Source: Woeseiaceae bacterium (GTDB taxonomy: Bacteria > Pseudomonadota > Gammaproteobacteria > Steroidobacterales > Woeseiaceae). From it: a DNA stretch of 64,000 bases. Both the position numbers and the translations under genes were made by a program. Position 1 is the stretch's first letter; every line of letters starts with the position of its first letter. The notes beneath the pieces were generated by a model. That model was not told where the DNA came from, ran no database searches, and was given only the letters and a program-made list of their open reading frames with translations. Location: positions 51,119 to 115,118 of the forward strand of contig JANQMR010000007.1 of assembly GCA_028279985.1 (NCBI GenBank), written 5' to 3'. Below are positions 47,249-56,127 of the stretch, piece after piece.

Positions 47249-47850
47249 TGCCTGCGGCCCGGACGCCGCCGTTGCCGCCGGAGGACTTTGGTCGCAGAGC
47301 TGTCGTAACGGTCACGGTCAACAGGCGACGCCTGCTCTACCGCATTCACCGAACGGAAAACGCGGCACTTTTCTATGGCCGGACCGGCGTCAATCGGTTC
47401 GACGCGCCCGACCGGGGTTACGGCGTTTGTTATCTCGGGCTTTCGCTACGCGCAGCTTTCGCCGAAACGTTTCTGCGACGTCCCGGCGCGACCCTGATCG
47501 ACTGGCGGGACTTGGCTGCAAGGTCCGTAACCGAGTTACGCGTTACGGAAACGCTGCGTCCGGTACGCCTCTACGGTCCTGGCTTATCGAAAATGGGCGC
47601 CACGGCGGCTGTAACACAGGGACCGCATGCGATTACGCAATTCTGGTCAGCCGCCCTGCACACGCATCCCGACGATCCGGACGGCGTTGCCTATCGCGCC
47701 CGACATGATGACGACGAGAAATGCCTGGCGCTGTTCGAGCGTACGGCATCGCCGTTCGAGCGGGTTTCCACAGTATCGTTGATCGATGACCCCAAAAAGC
47801 TTGGTGCACTGCTGGACCACTATGGTATCGGCTTGACCGGCACAAGGTAG
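47248..47850 (+). CDS. RES-domain toxin (NAD-phosphorylase family)
   Basis: 200 residues. RES domain with LLYRIHRTENAALFYGRTG, the central YGVCYLGLSLRAAFAETFLRR (conserved Glu73) and PDDPDGVAYRARHDDDEKCLALFER. RES toxins destroy NAD+. The family normally has Ser in the Y-R-S-R-H position; here it is Ala151 (YRARH). Arg and Glu of the name-giving triad are kept. It overlaps the antitoxin gene, so it is an intact module in structure, but the toxin may be weakened. Confidence 0.87.
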   Translation: MPAARTPPLPPEDFGRRAVVTVTVNRRRLLYRIHRTENAALFYGRTGVNRFDAPDRGYGVCYLGLSLRAAFAETFLRRPGATLIDWRDLAARSVTELRVTETLRPVRLYGPGLSKMGATAAVTQGPHAITQFWSAALHTHPDDPDGVAYRARHDDDEKCLALFERTASPFERVSTVSLIDDPKKLGALLDHYGIGLTGTR

Positions 47851-47917
47851 ACTTGGAACATTACGCGCCCTGGCGCCGGAGAAGATCAAGCATCCTACCG
47901 CGCAGGCAGCATCGGGC

Positions 47918-47946
47918 TTGGGCACCGACAACGCACCCTGTAGACT
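47918..47946 (+). promoter_or_regulatory. Candidate promoter of thrS
   Basis: TTGGGC (47918-47923), 17-bp spacer, TAGACT (47941-47946), about 53 bp upstream of the thrS ATG. It is a plausible, not strong, sigma-70 match in the 149-bp gap after the RES gene. Confidence 0.4.
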
Positions 47947-47999
47947 AATGCGTTTCCATAGACCATGCCGACGGCTCAGTCCGCAATCGATAGAACACC

Positions 48000-49922
48000 A
48001 TGCCAACGATCACCCTGCCCGACGGCTCCGAACGGCGCTTCGACGCCGCCACGAACGGAGCCGAGATTGCCGCCGGTATCGGCAAGGGCCTGGCGAAAAG
48101 CGCCGTGGCCGTACAGGTCGATGGAGACGCCTGGGACCTGACTCGAGAGATCGACGCCGACGCCCGGGTCGAGGTCGTCACCCGCGACAGCGAGGACGGC
48201 CTCGAGCTGCTGCGCCACGACGCGGCGCACGTGCTGGCCGAGGCCGTCAAGGAGCTCTGGCCGGAAACCCAGGTGACGATCGGGCCCGCCATCGAGAACG
48301 GGTTTTACTACGATTTTGCCCGCGAGGAACCGTTCACCGACGACGACCTGGCCGTCATCGAACGGCGCATGAAGGAAATCGTCGATCGCGACGAAACCAT
48401 CCTGCGGGAAGTCTGGGACCGCGACGAGGCTGTCGAGTTCTTTCGCGGCATCGGCGAGGAATACAAGGCCGAAATCATCGCCGACATTCCCGACGGCGAG
48501 CCTATCACCTTGTATCGCCAGGGCGATTTCATCGACCTTTGCCGGGGTCCCCACCTGCCGTCCACCGGCAAGCTCGGCAAGGCCTTCAAGCTCACCCATG
48601 TGTCGGGCGCTTATTGGCGCGGCGATTCGAACAACGAGATGCTGCAGCGCGTCTACGGCACCGCCTGGGCGAACGACAAACAGCTTCGCCAGTACCTGCA
48701 TAGGCTCGAGGAGGCCGAGAAACGCGACCACCGGCGGCTCGGCCGGATCATGGACCTGTTCCACTTCCAGGAAGAGGCGCCGGGCGCCGTGTTCTGGCAC
48801 CCGAAAGGCTGGAGCCTGTTCCAGAGCCTGATCGAGTTCATGCGCAGGCAACAGAATGCCGCCGGTTACCGCGAGATCAACACACCCGAGATGATGGACC
48901 GGTCCTTGTGGGAAGCCTCCGGCCACTGGCAGTCCTTCGGCGACAACATGTACACGACCGAAACCGTGGACGGCCGGCAATACGCCATCAAACCGATGAA
49001 CTGCCCCGGCCACGTGCAGGTCTTCAAACAGGGGATCACGAGTTACCGCGAGCTGCCCGTCCGGCTCGCCGAGTTCGGCAAGTGCCATCGTTACGAACCC
49101 TCGGGCGCCCTGCACGGCATGATGCGCGTGCGCGCCTTCACGCAGGACGACGCGCACGTGTTCTGCACGGCCGAGCAGATCACCGACGAATCGATCGCGG
49201 TCTGCGAGCTGATCCTCGGCATCTACAGGGACTTCGGCTTCGACGACGTGCTGATCAAGTTCGCCGATCGCCCGGAAGTACGGGTGGGCGAGGACGCGGT
49301 CTGGGACCAGGCCGAAGCCGCCCTGGTCAAGGCGCTCGAGCTTGCCGGACTCGACTACAGCCACAACCCGGGCGAAGGTGCATTCTACGGCCCCAAGCTC
49401 GAGTTCGTCTTGCGCGATGCGATCGGCCGCCAATGGCAATGCGGCACGCTGCAGGTGGACCTGAACATGCCGGGCCGGCTGGGCGCCACCTACATCGGCG
49501 AGGATGGCGACAAACACGTCCCGGTCATGTTGCACCGGGCCATCTTCGGCTCGCTGGAGCGTTTCATCGGCATCCTGATCGAGCACCATGCCGGTAACCT
49601 GCCGCTTTGGCTCGCACCGACGCAGGTCAAAGTGCTGACGATCACCTCCGAAGCGGACGACTATGCCGTCGAGGTTGCCACGATGTTGAAGGCCGCCGGA
49701 CTGCGCGCCGAGGCCGATCTGCGTAACGAGAAGATCTCCTACAAAGTTCGTGAACACAGCATCGCCAAGGTTCCGGCCTTGCTGGCGGTCGGCCGGCGTG
49801 AGGTCGACAATCGCCAGGTGGCCGTGCGGCGCCTGGGGTCCAAGCAACAACGCGTGATTGCGCTAGACGAAGCGGTCGCGAGCCTCGAGCAGGAAGCCGC
49901 CAGCCACAGCCGCGCCGCCTGA
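48000..49922 (+). CDS. thrS: Threonyl-tRNA synthetase
   Basis: 640 residues, full length (642 in E. coli). N-terminal TGS domain ([15 protein letters not shown]), editing domain with the H-x3-H site ([17 protein letters not shown]) and the cysteine/histidine site CRGPHLP, class II core with zinc ligands in [13 protein letters not shown], and the [22 protein letters not shown] motif. C-terminal anticodon domain ends in [18 protein letters not shown]. In most gammaproteobacteria infC-rpmI-rplT follow; here a TonB-type fusion gene comes next. Confidence 0.98.
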   Translation: MPTITLPDGSERRFDAATNGAEIAAGIGKGLAKSAVAVQVDGDAWDLTREIDADARVEVVTRDSEDGLELLRHDAAHVLAEAVKELWPETQVTIGPAIENGFYYDFAREEPFTDDDLAVIERRMKEIVDRDETILREVWDRDEAVEFFRGIGEEYKAEIIADIPDGEPITLYRQGDFIDLCRGPHLPSTGKLGKAFKLTHVSGAYWRGDSNNEMLQRVYGTAWANDKQLRQYLHRLEEAEKRDHRRLGRIMDLFHFQEEAPGAVFWHPKGWSLFQSLIEFMRRQQNAAGYREINTPEMMDRSLWEASGHWQSFGDNMYTTETVDGRQYAIKPMNCPGHVQVFKQGITSYRELPVRLAEFGKCHRYEPSGALHGMMRVRAFTQDDAHVFCTAEQITDESIAVCELILGIYRDFGFDDVLIKFADRPEVRVGEDAVWDQAEAALVKALELAGLDYSHNPGEGAFYGPKLEFVLRDAIGRQWQCGTLQVDLNMPGRLGATYIGEDGDKHVPVMLHRAIFGSLERFIGILIEHHAGNLPLWLAPTQVKVLTITSEADDYAVEVATMLKAAGLRAEADLRNEKISYKVREHSIAKVPALLAVGRREVDNRQVAVRRLGSKQQRVIALDEAVASLEQEAASHSRAA

Positions 49923-50154
49923 AGGCGGCGGACCGCCAACGGCCTCGTGAATCGTAACGGCTGAAATCCCGTCGACGGGGCGCCAGCGGCCAAGACGGCA
50001 AACGTGAGCCACGCGGCATCCCGACTGTGCTGCATGTCACAGAATCGGATATCTGCTTGCAGGCTGCGGCATCGCCGACAGACGGCGGAGCTATACTTGC
50101 CTGCGCGGAGAACCGTACGCGCGTTTCGACATAACATTCCGGGAGAAACTCAAG

Positions 50155-52965
50155 GTGCCGCGGGAACACTTCAAAACGCAAGTCCTGCTGCTCCATAGCG
50201 AGCAGAGCACCCTCGAGAACCTGAGTGCCGGCTTCAACGACCGCTACACGGTACATTACGCAACCAGCGGAACCGAAGCGCTGAACACCCTCGGCGAAAC
50301 GCCGATCCACGTCATCGTATCGGCACAGGACCTGCCCGGCATGAGCGGCGTCGAGGCCCTGCGGGAAGCCAAACGGCGCTCGCCGGAAACCATCGGTATC
50401 CTGCTCGCCGGCCGCAAGGACCCGGGACTCGAGGCGCTGGTCGGGGACAAGGAGATTTTTCAGGTCGTTCGCGGACGGGTTACCGCCAAAGACCTGGGCA
50501 AGCTGGTCGACAGCGCGACACAGCAGATGCGGCTGATGGCCCTGGCCGAGTCCGCAAACGATACCGCGGTCGACGTGACTGCGTCGCAGCACATCGTCAT
50601 GGAAACCTCCGAGCACGGCTCGAGCATCATCTCGGACGGTAGCGCACGCCTTCCGGCGCTGGACCCCCAGGCGGCCGCGGCGCCGGTATCGCCCGGTGCG
50701 CAGGACATCGACGTCCTGGTACTGACCAAGGACGAAGCGTTCCTGGAGACCGTCAAGGAATCTGCGCGCGGCCTGCACAACGTGCATCACGCGAGTACGC
50801 TCAGGCAGGCGGAAGACGCCGTCAAGAACAAGAAGGTCGGCGTTGCGGTGGTCGATGCCGGCATGATCGTCGCAAAGATCGACAAGGTCGAAAAGCTGAC
50901 CCACCATCTCCGCGGACTCAAGCCGCGGCTCGTTTCCATCGTCGCCGGCCGGCGGGACGACGGCGAGATGCTGATGGATCTGATCAACCGCGGCAAGGTG
51001 TATCGTTTCTTGCTCAAGCCGGTTTCACCGGGCCGCGCCCGGCTGGCCATCGAGGCTTCGGTCAAATATCACCTCGAAGCGCCGGATTCCGCCTTCAGGC
51101 TCCCCGGCAAACCCGGAGCCGCGGCGAGACCCAAGGCCAAGCCCGTTCCTGCCGCGCAGCCTGAAAAGCCGGCTGCCAAAGCCGCGCAGAATGTCGCCGA
51201 TTCACCGGTTACGGAGGGCCTGCCCGGCGCTTCCGGGGACAGCGACATGCGTTCTGACGAAACGACGACGGGTACCGTCACGTCGGCCGGGGATTCCGTC
51301 CCGGACAGCCCGGACAAGGCCGCCGACAGCCAACCAGGACCCGCGGCCGCTTACGGCAGCGACGGCACCGGTGCCGGAACGTCGCTACGGCCGATGTGGT
51401 TAGGTGCCGGGGCGCTGGGATTGGCAACGCTTGCCGCCGCGGGTTTCTGGCTGTTCGGCGGCAGCGGCCAGCCGGTCGAAACGCCGACCGAGCGGCCGCC
51501 GGTCGAAACGGCCGCTCCCGCGACCGACCGAGCACCAGCGATTACCGAGACCGATCCCCCGGCCGCCGCCACAAGCACGGTCGACGCCTGGCTCGACGAC
51601 GCCCGACGCGCCCGCGATTCGGGCCGGATAGTCGACCCGCCCGAGGACAATGCAATCGAGCTCTACCTCCAGGCCGCGGCAGCCGATCCCGGCAATACGG
51701 CAATCGATGCCGAACTCGCCGAGGTGGTCGCGCAGGCGCTGGCGGCGGCGGAAGCCGCGATCCTCGAACGCCGGGTCGACGACGCCGCCACGGCCTTGTC
51801 CCGCGTGTCGCTCGCCGAGCCGGGCCATCCACGACTGCCGTTCCTGACCGCCCAGGTTCAGGAGATGCAGTTTCGTACGTTTCTGGATCAAGCCCGGGTC
51901 GCAATTCTCGATGCACGCTTCGAGGACGCCGCACGATCGATCTCGAGCGCGCGTGCCTTGGACGCGGCCGACGCCGATGCGCTGGCGGCCGTCGAACAGG
52001 AACTTGCGTCGGCGCGCAACGCCCGGCAGCTAGACAGCGTGCTGGAGATGGCCAACGCACGCCTCGAGGCAGGCAACCTGGTTGCGCCGGCCAACGACAA
52101 CGCCCGCTATTTCTACGAGCTGGTGCTAAGCAGCGACCCCGACAACGCGGCTGCTCGGCAGGGACTGACGGCAGTGGTGAGTAAGCTGGTCTTGCAGGCC
52201 CGCGCTGAAATCGACGCGGGCAATTTCGCGGCGGCCGAAGCCATACTCGCGGAAGCGCGGCGCGTCGATCCTTCCAGCGCGGCGCTCGCGGCTTCCGGCA
52301 CGGCGCTGAAGGATGCGCGCCGGCGTGTCGTCGAACAGCGCCGGCAGGCGGAAGCCGAACGCCAGGCCGCCGCTGCGCGTGATGCCGAGGACCTGCGCGC
52401 CGCCGAACGCTTGAGCGCGGAGCAGGAGGCGGCCGTGCAGGCTACGCTCACCGCCGGGGAGCCGGCCGCAACCGGCGCCGGTCCGCAGGCGCCGGCGGCC
52501 GAGGATACCACCGGAGTCGCCGGAGACGGCCAATCGGTGCCGTCGACCGTCGGCCAAACCGCGTCGCCGTCGGCGGCGGCCGGACAGGCCGGCAATACGG
52601 GAACGAATCCGGCGGGTTCGCCGGCGTTCGGGCCCGAACCAGCCGGCGTGGCCGCGTCCCGGTCGGAACCGTCACGAGAACAGACGCCGATCGGTATCAG
52701 CGCACTGACCCGCACCAAGTACGTCGCGCCCAAATACCCCCGCTCGGCCGAACGGCGAGGCCTGTCGGGTTGGGTCGACGTCATTTTCACGGTGACGCGT
52801 GAAGGCACGGTGGATGCGGTCTCGGTACGCGACTCCGAACCGGAAGACGTTTTTGTCAATGCCGCGACCCGCGCCGTCGAGCGGTGGGAGTTCGAGCCGG
52901 TCGTCGAGAACGGCGTGGCCGTCGAGAGACGCGTCGGGGTTCGCCTCATGTTCGCGATCGAATAG
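50155..52965 (+). CDS. Fusion protein: two receiver-like domains, membrane helix, TPR-like repeats and TonB C-terminal domain
   Basis: 936 residues from a GTG at 50155. Residues 6-130 are a response-regulator-like fold without phosphorylation residues (Ala57 at the Asp position of SAQDLPGMSG, Ala85 for Thr, no Lys). Residues 184-306 are a second receiver fold that keeps Asp234 (VAVVDAGM) and Lys288 (RFLLKPVSP). A Pro/Ala/Asp-rich linker (310-412), one membrane helix (414-436, WLGAGALGLATLAAAGFWLFG) and two related helical repeats (NAIELYLQAAAADPGN at 499; NARYFYELVLSSDPDN at 649) follow, then a coiled-coil-like stretch (715-765) and a TonB domain (852-936, YVAPKYPRSAERRGLSGWVDVIF...AVERWEFEPVVENG). 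The single helix puts receivers in the cytoplasm and TonB domain in the periplasm. No exbB/exbD is nearby. Confidence 0.9.
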   Translation: MPREHFKTQVLLLHSEQSTLENLSAGFNDRYTVHYATSGTEALNTLGETPIHVIVSAQDLPGMSGVEALREAKRRSPETIGILLAGRKDPGLEALVGDKEIFQVVRGRVTAKDLGKLVDSATQQMRLMALAESANDTAVDVTASQHIVMETSEHGSSIISDGSARLPALDPQAAAAPVSPGAQDIDVLVLTKDEAFLETVKESARGLHNVHHASTLRQAEDAVKNKKVGVAVVDAGMIVAKIDKVEKLTHHLRGLKPRLVSIVAGRRDDGEMLMDLINRGKVYRFLLKPVSPGRARLAIEASVKYHLEAPDSAFRLPGKPGAAARPKAKPVPAAQPEKPAAKAAQNVADSPVTEGLPGASGDSDMRSDETTTGTVTSAGDSVPDSPDKAADSQPGPAAAYGSDGTGAGTSLRPMWLGAGALGLATLAAAGFWLFGGSGQPVETPTERPPVETAAPATDRAPAITETDPPAAATSTVDAWLDDARRARDSGRIVDPPEDNAIELYLQAAAADPGNTAIDAELAEVVAQALAAAEAAILERRVDDAATALSRVSLAEPGHPRLPFLTAQVQEMQFRTFLDQARVAILDARFEDAARSISSARALDAADADALAAVEQELASARNARQLDSVLEMANARLEAGNLVAPANDNARYFYELVLSSDPDNAAARQGLTAVVSKLVLQARAEIDAGNFAAAEAILAEARRVDPSSAALAASGTALKDARRRVVEQRRQAEAERQAAAARDAEDLRAAERLSAEQEAAVQATLTAGEPAATGAGPQAPAAEDTTGVAGDGQSVPSTVGQTASPSAAAGQAGNTGTNPAGSPAFGPEPAGVAASRSEPSREQTPIGISALTRTKYVAPKYPRSAERRGLSGWVDVIFTVTREGTVDAVSVRDSEPEDVFVNAATRAVERWEFEPVVENGVAVERRVGVRLMFAIE

Positions 52966-52975
52966 CGATCGAATA
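52954..52975. repeat. 11-bp exact tandem duplication at a stop codon
   Basis: GCGATCGAATA occurs twice in a row (52954-52964, 52965-52975). The first copy encodes the last residues (AIE) of the TonB fusion and, with the next base, its TAG stop. Confidence 0.85.
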
Positions 52976-53056
52976 GGACACGCCCGGCAGGCTTGAAGTA
53001 CGAAGCCGAAACCCGCCACGCTGGAGCGGCCTGTCCCGCGTCGGTCCAAGACAGAT

Positions 53057-53106
53057 GATTCACGATAGACGATTCACGATAGACGATTCGAGATAGACGA
53101 TTCTCC
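53057..53106. repeat. 14-bp tandem repeat array
   Basis: Units GATTCACGATAGAC at 53057, 53071 and 53085 (the third with two changes), plus a partial fourth. It lies in the 223-bp gap between the TonB fusion and xdhC, where no gene is seen. Confidence 0.8.
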
Positions 53107-53188
53107 GAGGCGTTTTCGCCCGAAATCCGCTGTGACAGCGGCATCGACTTCGATGAGGAAAACGGGCTCGACGAGCCGGCGGACGTGA

Positions 53189-54265
53189 TTATCCGCGCGT
53201 TTTTTCCGGACGATCCTGCAAAAACGCCTGCATTTCCGCAACGATCGACAAGGCAATCGCCGCCGGACCGCGGCCGCCGATGTCGATACCGGCCGGGCCG
53301 TGCAGCCGGCCTTCGAGCGCCGTCGCCGATTCACCGATCTCGGATTCGAGCCGCTCGCGCCGCGCCGGCGGCCCTAGCAATCCGACGTAAGCCACCGGAC
53401 TCGCGGCGAGCTGCGCAAGATAACTGCGATCGCTGACCAGGTGATGGCTCATCACGATGGCGAAGTCGAATCTCGACAGATCGACACGTCCGGCAAGCGC
53501 CGCCGCGGGCACGCACAGGCAAGCCTGCGCCCGGCTGAAATCTCCGGCCTCGAGATAAGCCGGACGATGGTCCGCCACGGTGACACGCCAGCCGAGCTCG
53601 TCGGCAAAACGAACCACCGGCTCGGCATCCAGCCCGGCGCCCAAGACCAGCAGGCGCGGCGGCGGCGTAATCGGGCTTCGCAGTATCCGCAGGTCTGCCG
53701 ATTCGATCGTGGTTTCGACCAGCCGGGACTCGCGGCTTGCCGCCGGCGCGTCGAATAGCCGCTCCAACGCTCCGGACAGCCTTCGGTCCACACCGAAACT
53801 CCGGCAGGCGCCGTCCCGGCGAATCGCCGTCGCGCCGGGCGCGAGCTCCGCGTGCTCGGACATGATGACCGTTGCCGATTCCGCCTCCGATTCGCCGGCC
53901 AGTACCGCCGCGATGCTTGCGAACGGCTCATACGCGCTCCCCGGCGCCAGCGGCTGCAGGAAAACGCGGATCAGGCCGTCGCAGCCGACGCCCATGCCCC
54001 ATAACTCGTCGTCGTCCCGGGCGAGATCGTAACTGACCGTCTGAGCCCGGCCGCTCTCGATCACCGCTGCCGCGCGTACCGCGAGATCGCCCTCCAGGCA
54101 ACCGCCCGACAACATGCCGTGAAAAACGCCGTCGTCGCCGATCAACATGCGCGCACCCGCCTTGCTGTAGGTGGATCCTTCGGTTTCGTACACCGTGACC
54201 ATCGCCAGCGAAGCGCCGCGGTCCCGGCGCGCAGCGAAGAAATCCAACAGTCGGTCGGTGCTCAT
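53189..54265 (-). CDS. xdhC: XdhC/CoxI-family molybdenum-enzyme maturation factor
   Basis: 358 residues. N-terminal XdhC/CoxI domain (ASLAMVTVYETEGSTYSKAGARMLIGDDGVFHGMLSGGCLEGDL; DDELWGMGVGCDGLIRVFLQPL) and C-terminal Rossmann-like XdhC_C domain (RLLVLGAGLDAEPVVRFADELGWRVTVADHRP; AYVGLLGPPARRERL). XdhC-type proteins bind Moco and insert its sulfurated form into xanthine-dehydrogenase-family enzymes. The ATG overlaps the upstream antiporter stop (ATGA). The cognate oxidoreductase is not in the window; mocA at 36 kb fits the same cofactor branch. Confidence 0.93.
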   Translation of the reverse strand: MSTDRLLDFFAARRDRGASLAMVTVYETEGSTYSKAGARMLIGDDGVFHGMLSGGCLEGDLAVRAAAVIESGRAQTVSYDLARDDDELWGMGVGCDGLIRVFLQPLAPGSAYEPFASIAAVLAGESEAESATVIMSEHAELAPGATAIRRDGACRSFGVDRRLSGALERLFDAPAASRESRLVETTIESADLRILRSPITPPPRLLVLGAGLDAEPVVRFADELGWRVTVADHRPAYLEAGDFSRAQACLCVPAAALAGRVDLSRFDFAIVMSHHLVSDRSYLAQLAASPVAYVGLLGPPARRERLESEIGESATALEGRLHGPAGIDIGGRGPAAIALSIVAEMQAFLQDRPEKTRG

Positions 54266-56127
54266 CGGGCGGCAGCGTCCGCTCGACGACCGAACAAACG
54301 CAGCACGATGAGCAACACGGCGACCCCGGCGACGAGAGAAAGCCAGGGTGGCACGCCGAAGCCGCCGGGAATCGTACCCAGCACGACAGCGACCAGGCCG
54401 ACCAGGAGTGCGTACGGTAGCTGGGTGCGGACATGCTCGATGTGGTTACAACCACTGGCGATCGAAGACAGCACGGTCGTGTCGGAGATCGGCGAACAAT
54501 GATCGCCCCAGACCGCACCCGCCAGGCAACAGGCGATCGACGAATACAGGATGTGCATGTCGCCGGCGCCGCCCATGCCGCTGGTACTCATGATCGCCCA
54601 GGCCAGCGGCACGACCAGCGGCACCAGTATGCCCATCGTGCCCCAACTGGTGCCGGTCGCGAACGCCGTGACGGCGGCGAGCATGAAAACGGCGACCGGC
54701 ACCAGCGCCGCCGGCAGCGAGTCGCCGAGTATCGAGATCAGATACCCTTTCGCGTTCAGGTCGTTGGTCACCGCGGCCATCGCCCAGGCCAGGACCAGCA
54801 CGATCATGCCGAACAAGGTCGCGCGCGCGCCGCCGTACCAGGCATCGACCGTCTCGTGCGCATCCAGTATGCCCTGCGCGACGGTCATGAATGCCGCGGT
54901 CAATACACCGATGAACGAGGCCCACATCATCGCCTTGTAAGGGTCCGCCGAACCGATGATATCGGTCAGCGTGTCGCCGCTGCCGGTCGCATAGAGGCCG
55001 GCGCCCAGCGCGACGATCATGACGCCGATAGGCAGGAGGGCGTTGATAGCGCGCGGCGGCGCATCCGGTTTGGCCTTCAGCATGTCGCCCTCGACGCTGC
55101 CCGAAGCCGGCTCGAGCGCCGAGACCGGATTGCGGCGCGCCCGAAGCTCGGCGCGCAGCATCGGGCCCATGTCGCGGCCCGACCAGGCCACGGCGCAAAC
55201 GAAGACGATCGCCAGTATCGGGTAGAAGCTGTAGGGGATCGAGTTCAGGAACAGGCTGTAGGCGGGAATGCCGGCCAGCTCGTCGATCCCGGCCAGGGCG
55301 CCCTCGATCAGGCTGACCTCGTAACCGATCCACGTCGTGGCCAGTGCAATGCTTGCAACCGGCGCCGCCGTCGAATCGACGATATAGGCGAGCTTCTCCC
55401 GGGAGATCTTCAGATGATCGGTGATCGGCCTCGCCGTGTTACCGACGACCAGCGTGTTCGCATAATCGTCGAAAAAAATCATCAATCCCATCAGCCAGAC
55501 CGCAAGCTGACCGCCGACCGCCGTTTTCGCGCGGCTGACGACGTGCCGGACGATACTGAGCATACCGCCGTTGCGGGTGATGATGCCGACCATGCCGCCG
55601 GTCATCATCGTGAACAGGATGATCGCCGCGTGATCGGCATCGGCCACGGCCCCGGTGACGAAGACCTGGAAGACGTCGAGCAAGCCCTTGCCGGCGCCGG
55701 TGGGCGTGAATGTGTTCAGCGCGGTCGCGCCCAACCACAAGCCGGCCAGGAGCGCCGGCACGACATTGCGTATCGCGAGTGCAATCACAATCGCTGCAAA
55801 AGCCGGCAGCAGCGAAACCCAGCCGGGTAATACGCGCAACTCCGCGCTGGCCGACCGGCCGTCCGCAACGGCGGTTACGGTGGTTCTGCCGGCTTCGGCG
55901 ATCGGCGGCACTTCGAACAGGCTGACACCGGCCTCGTCGGCGACCGCCCGATAACGCCGTTCGCCGAGTCCGAGCTCGACTTGCGCGCCGGCGGGAACCT
56001 CGCTGACGACGATCTCGACCGGCACGCCGGTCAGGGCCGGATCCGGAACGCCGATCTCCATTGCCGTGGAAACGGCGGGCAAGCAAAGCGCCAGCAGCGT
56101 GAGGTACGGCCGGCGGCCTTCAATCAT
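54262..56127 (-). CDS. NhaC-family Na+/H+ antiporter-type transporter with periplasmic N-terminal domain
   Basis: 621 residues from the ATG at 56127. Residues 1-22 look like a signal peptide (PYLTLLALCLPAVSTAMEIG) and about 25-100 form a small beta-rich, Ig-like domain (VPVEIVVSEVPAGAQVELGL...TTVTAVADGRSASAELRV). The rest is an NhaC-type transporter with 11-12 membrane helices, including GMVGIITRNGG, MIFFDDYANTLVVG, STAAPVASIALATTWIGYE, FATGTSWGTMGILVPL and GDHCSPISDTTVLSS. The transported solute is uncertain; family members move Na+/H+, malate/lactate or amines. It overlaps ggt and xdhC, so all three are probably one operon. Confidence 0.9.
   Translation of the reverse strand: MIEGRRPYLTLLALCLPAVSTAMEIGVPDPALTGVPVEIVVSEVPAGAQVELGLGERRYRAVADEAGVSLFEVPPIAEAGRTTVTAVADGRSASAELRVLPGWVSLLPAFAAIVIALAIRNVVPALLAGLWLGATALNTFTPTGAGKGLLDVFQVFVTGAVADADHAAIILFTMMTGGMVGIITRNGGMLSIVRHVVSRAKTAVGGQLAVWLMGLMIFFDDYANTLVVGNTARPITDHLKISREKLAYIVDSTAAPVASIALATTWIGYEVSLIEGALAGIDELAGIPAYSLFLNSIPYSFYPILAIVFVCAVAWSGRDMGPMLRAELRARRNPVSALEPASGSVEGDMLKAKPDAPPRAINALLPIGVMIVALGAGLYATGSGDTLTDIIGSADPYKAMMWASFIGVLTAAFMTVAQGILDAHETVDAWYGGARATLFGMIVLVLAWAMAAVTNDLNAKGYLISILGDSLPAALVPVAVFMLAAVTAFATGTSWGTMGILVPLVVPLAWAIMSTSGMGGAGDMHILYSSIACCLAGAVWGDHCSPISDTTVLSSIASGCNHIEHVRTQLPYALLVGLVAVVLGTIPGGFGVPPWLSLVAGVAVLLIVLRLFGRRADAAAR

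Noticed and set aside
47976..49850. 624-codon minus-strand frame opposite thrS
   Set aside because: Same reason: a GC-driven shadow of thrS without domains or ribosome-binding site.
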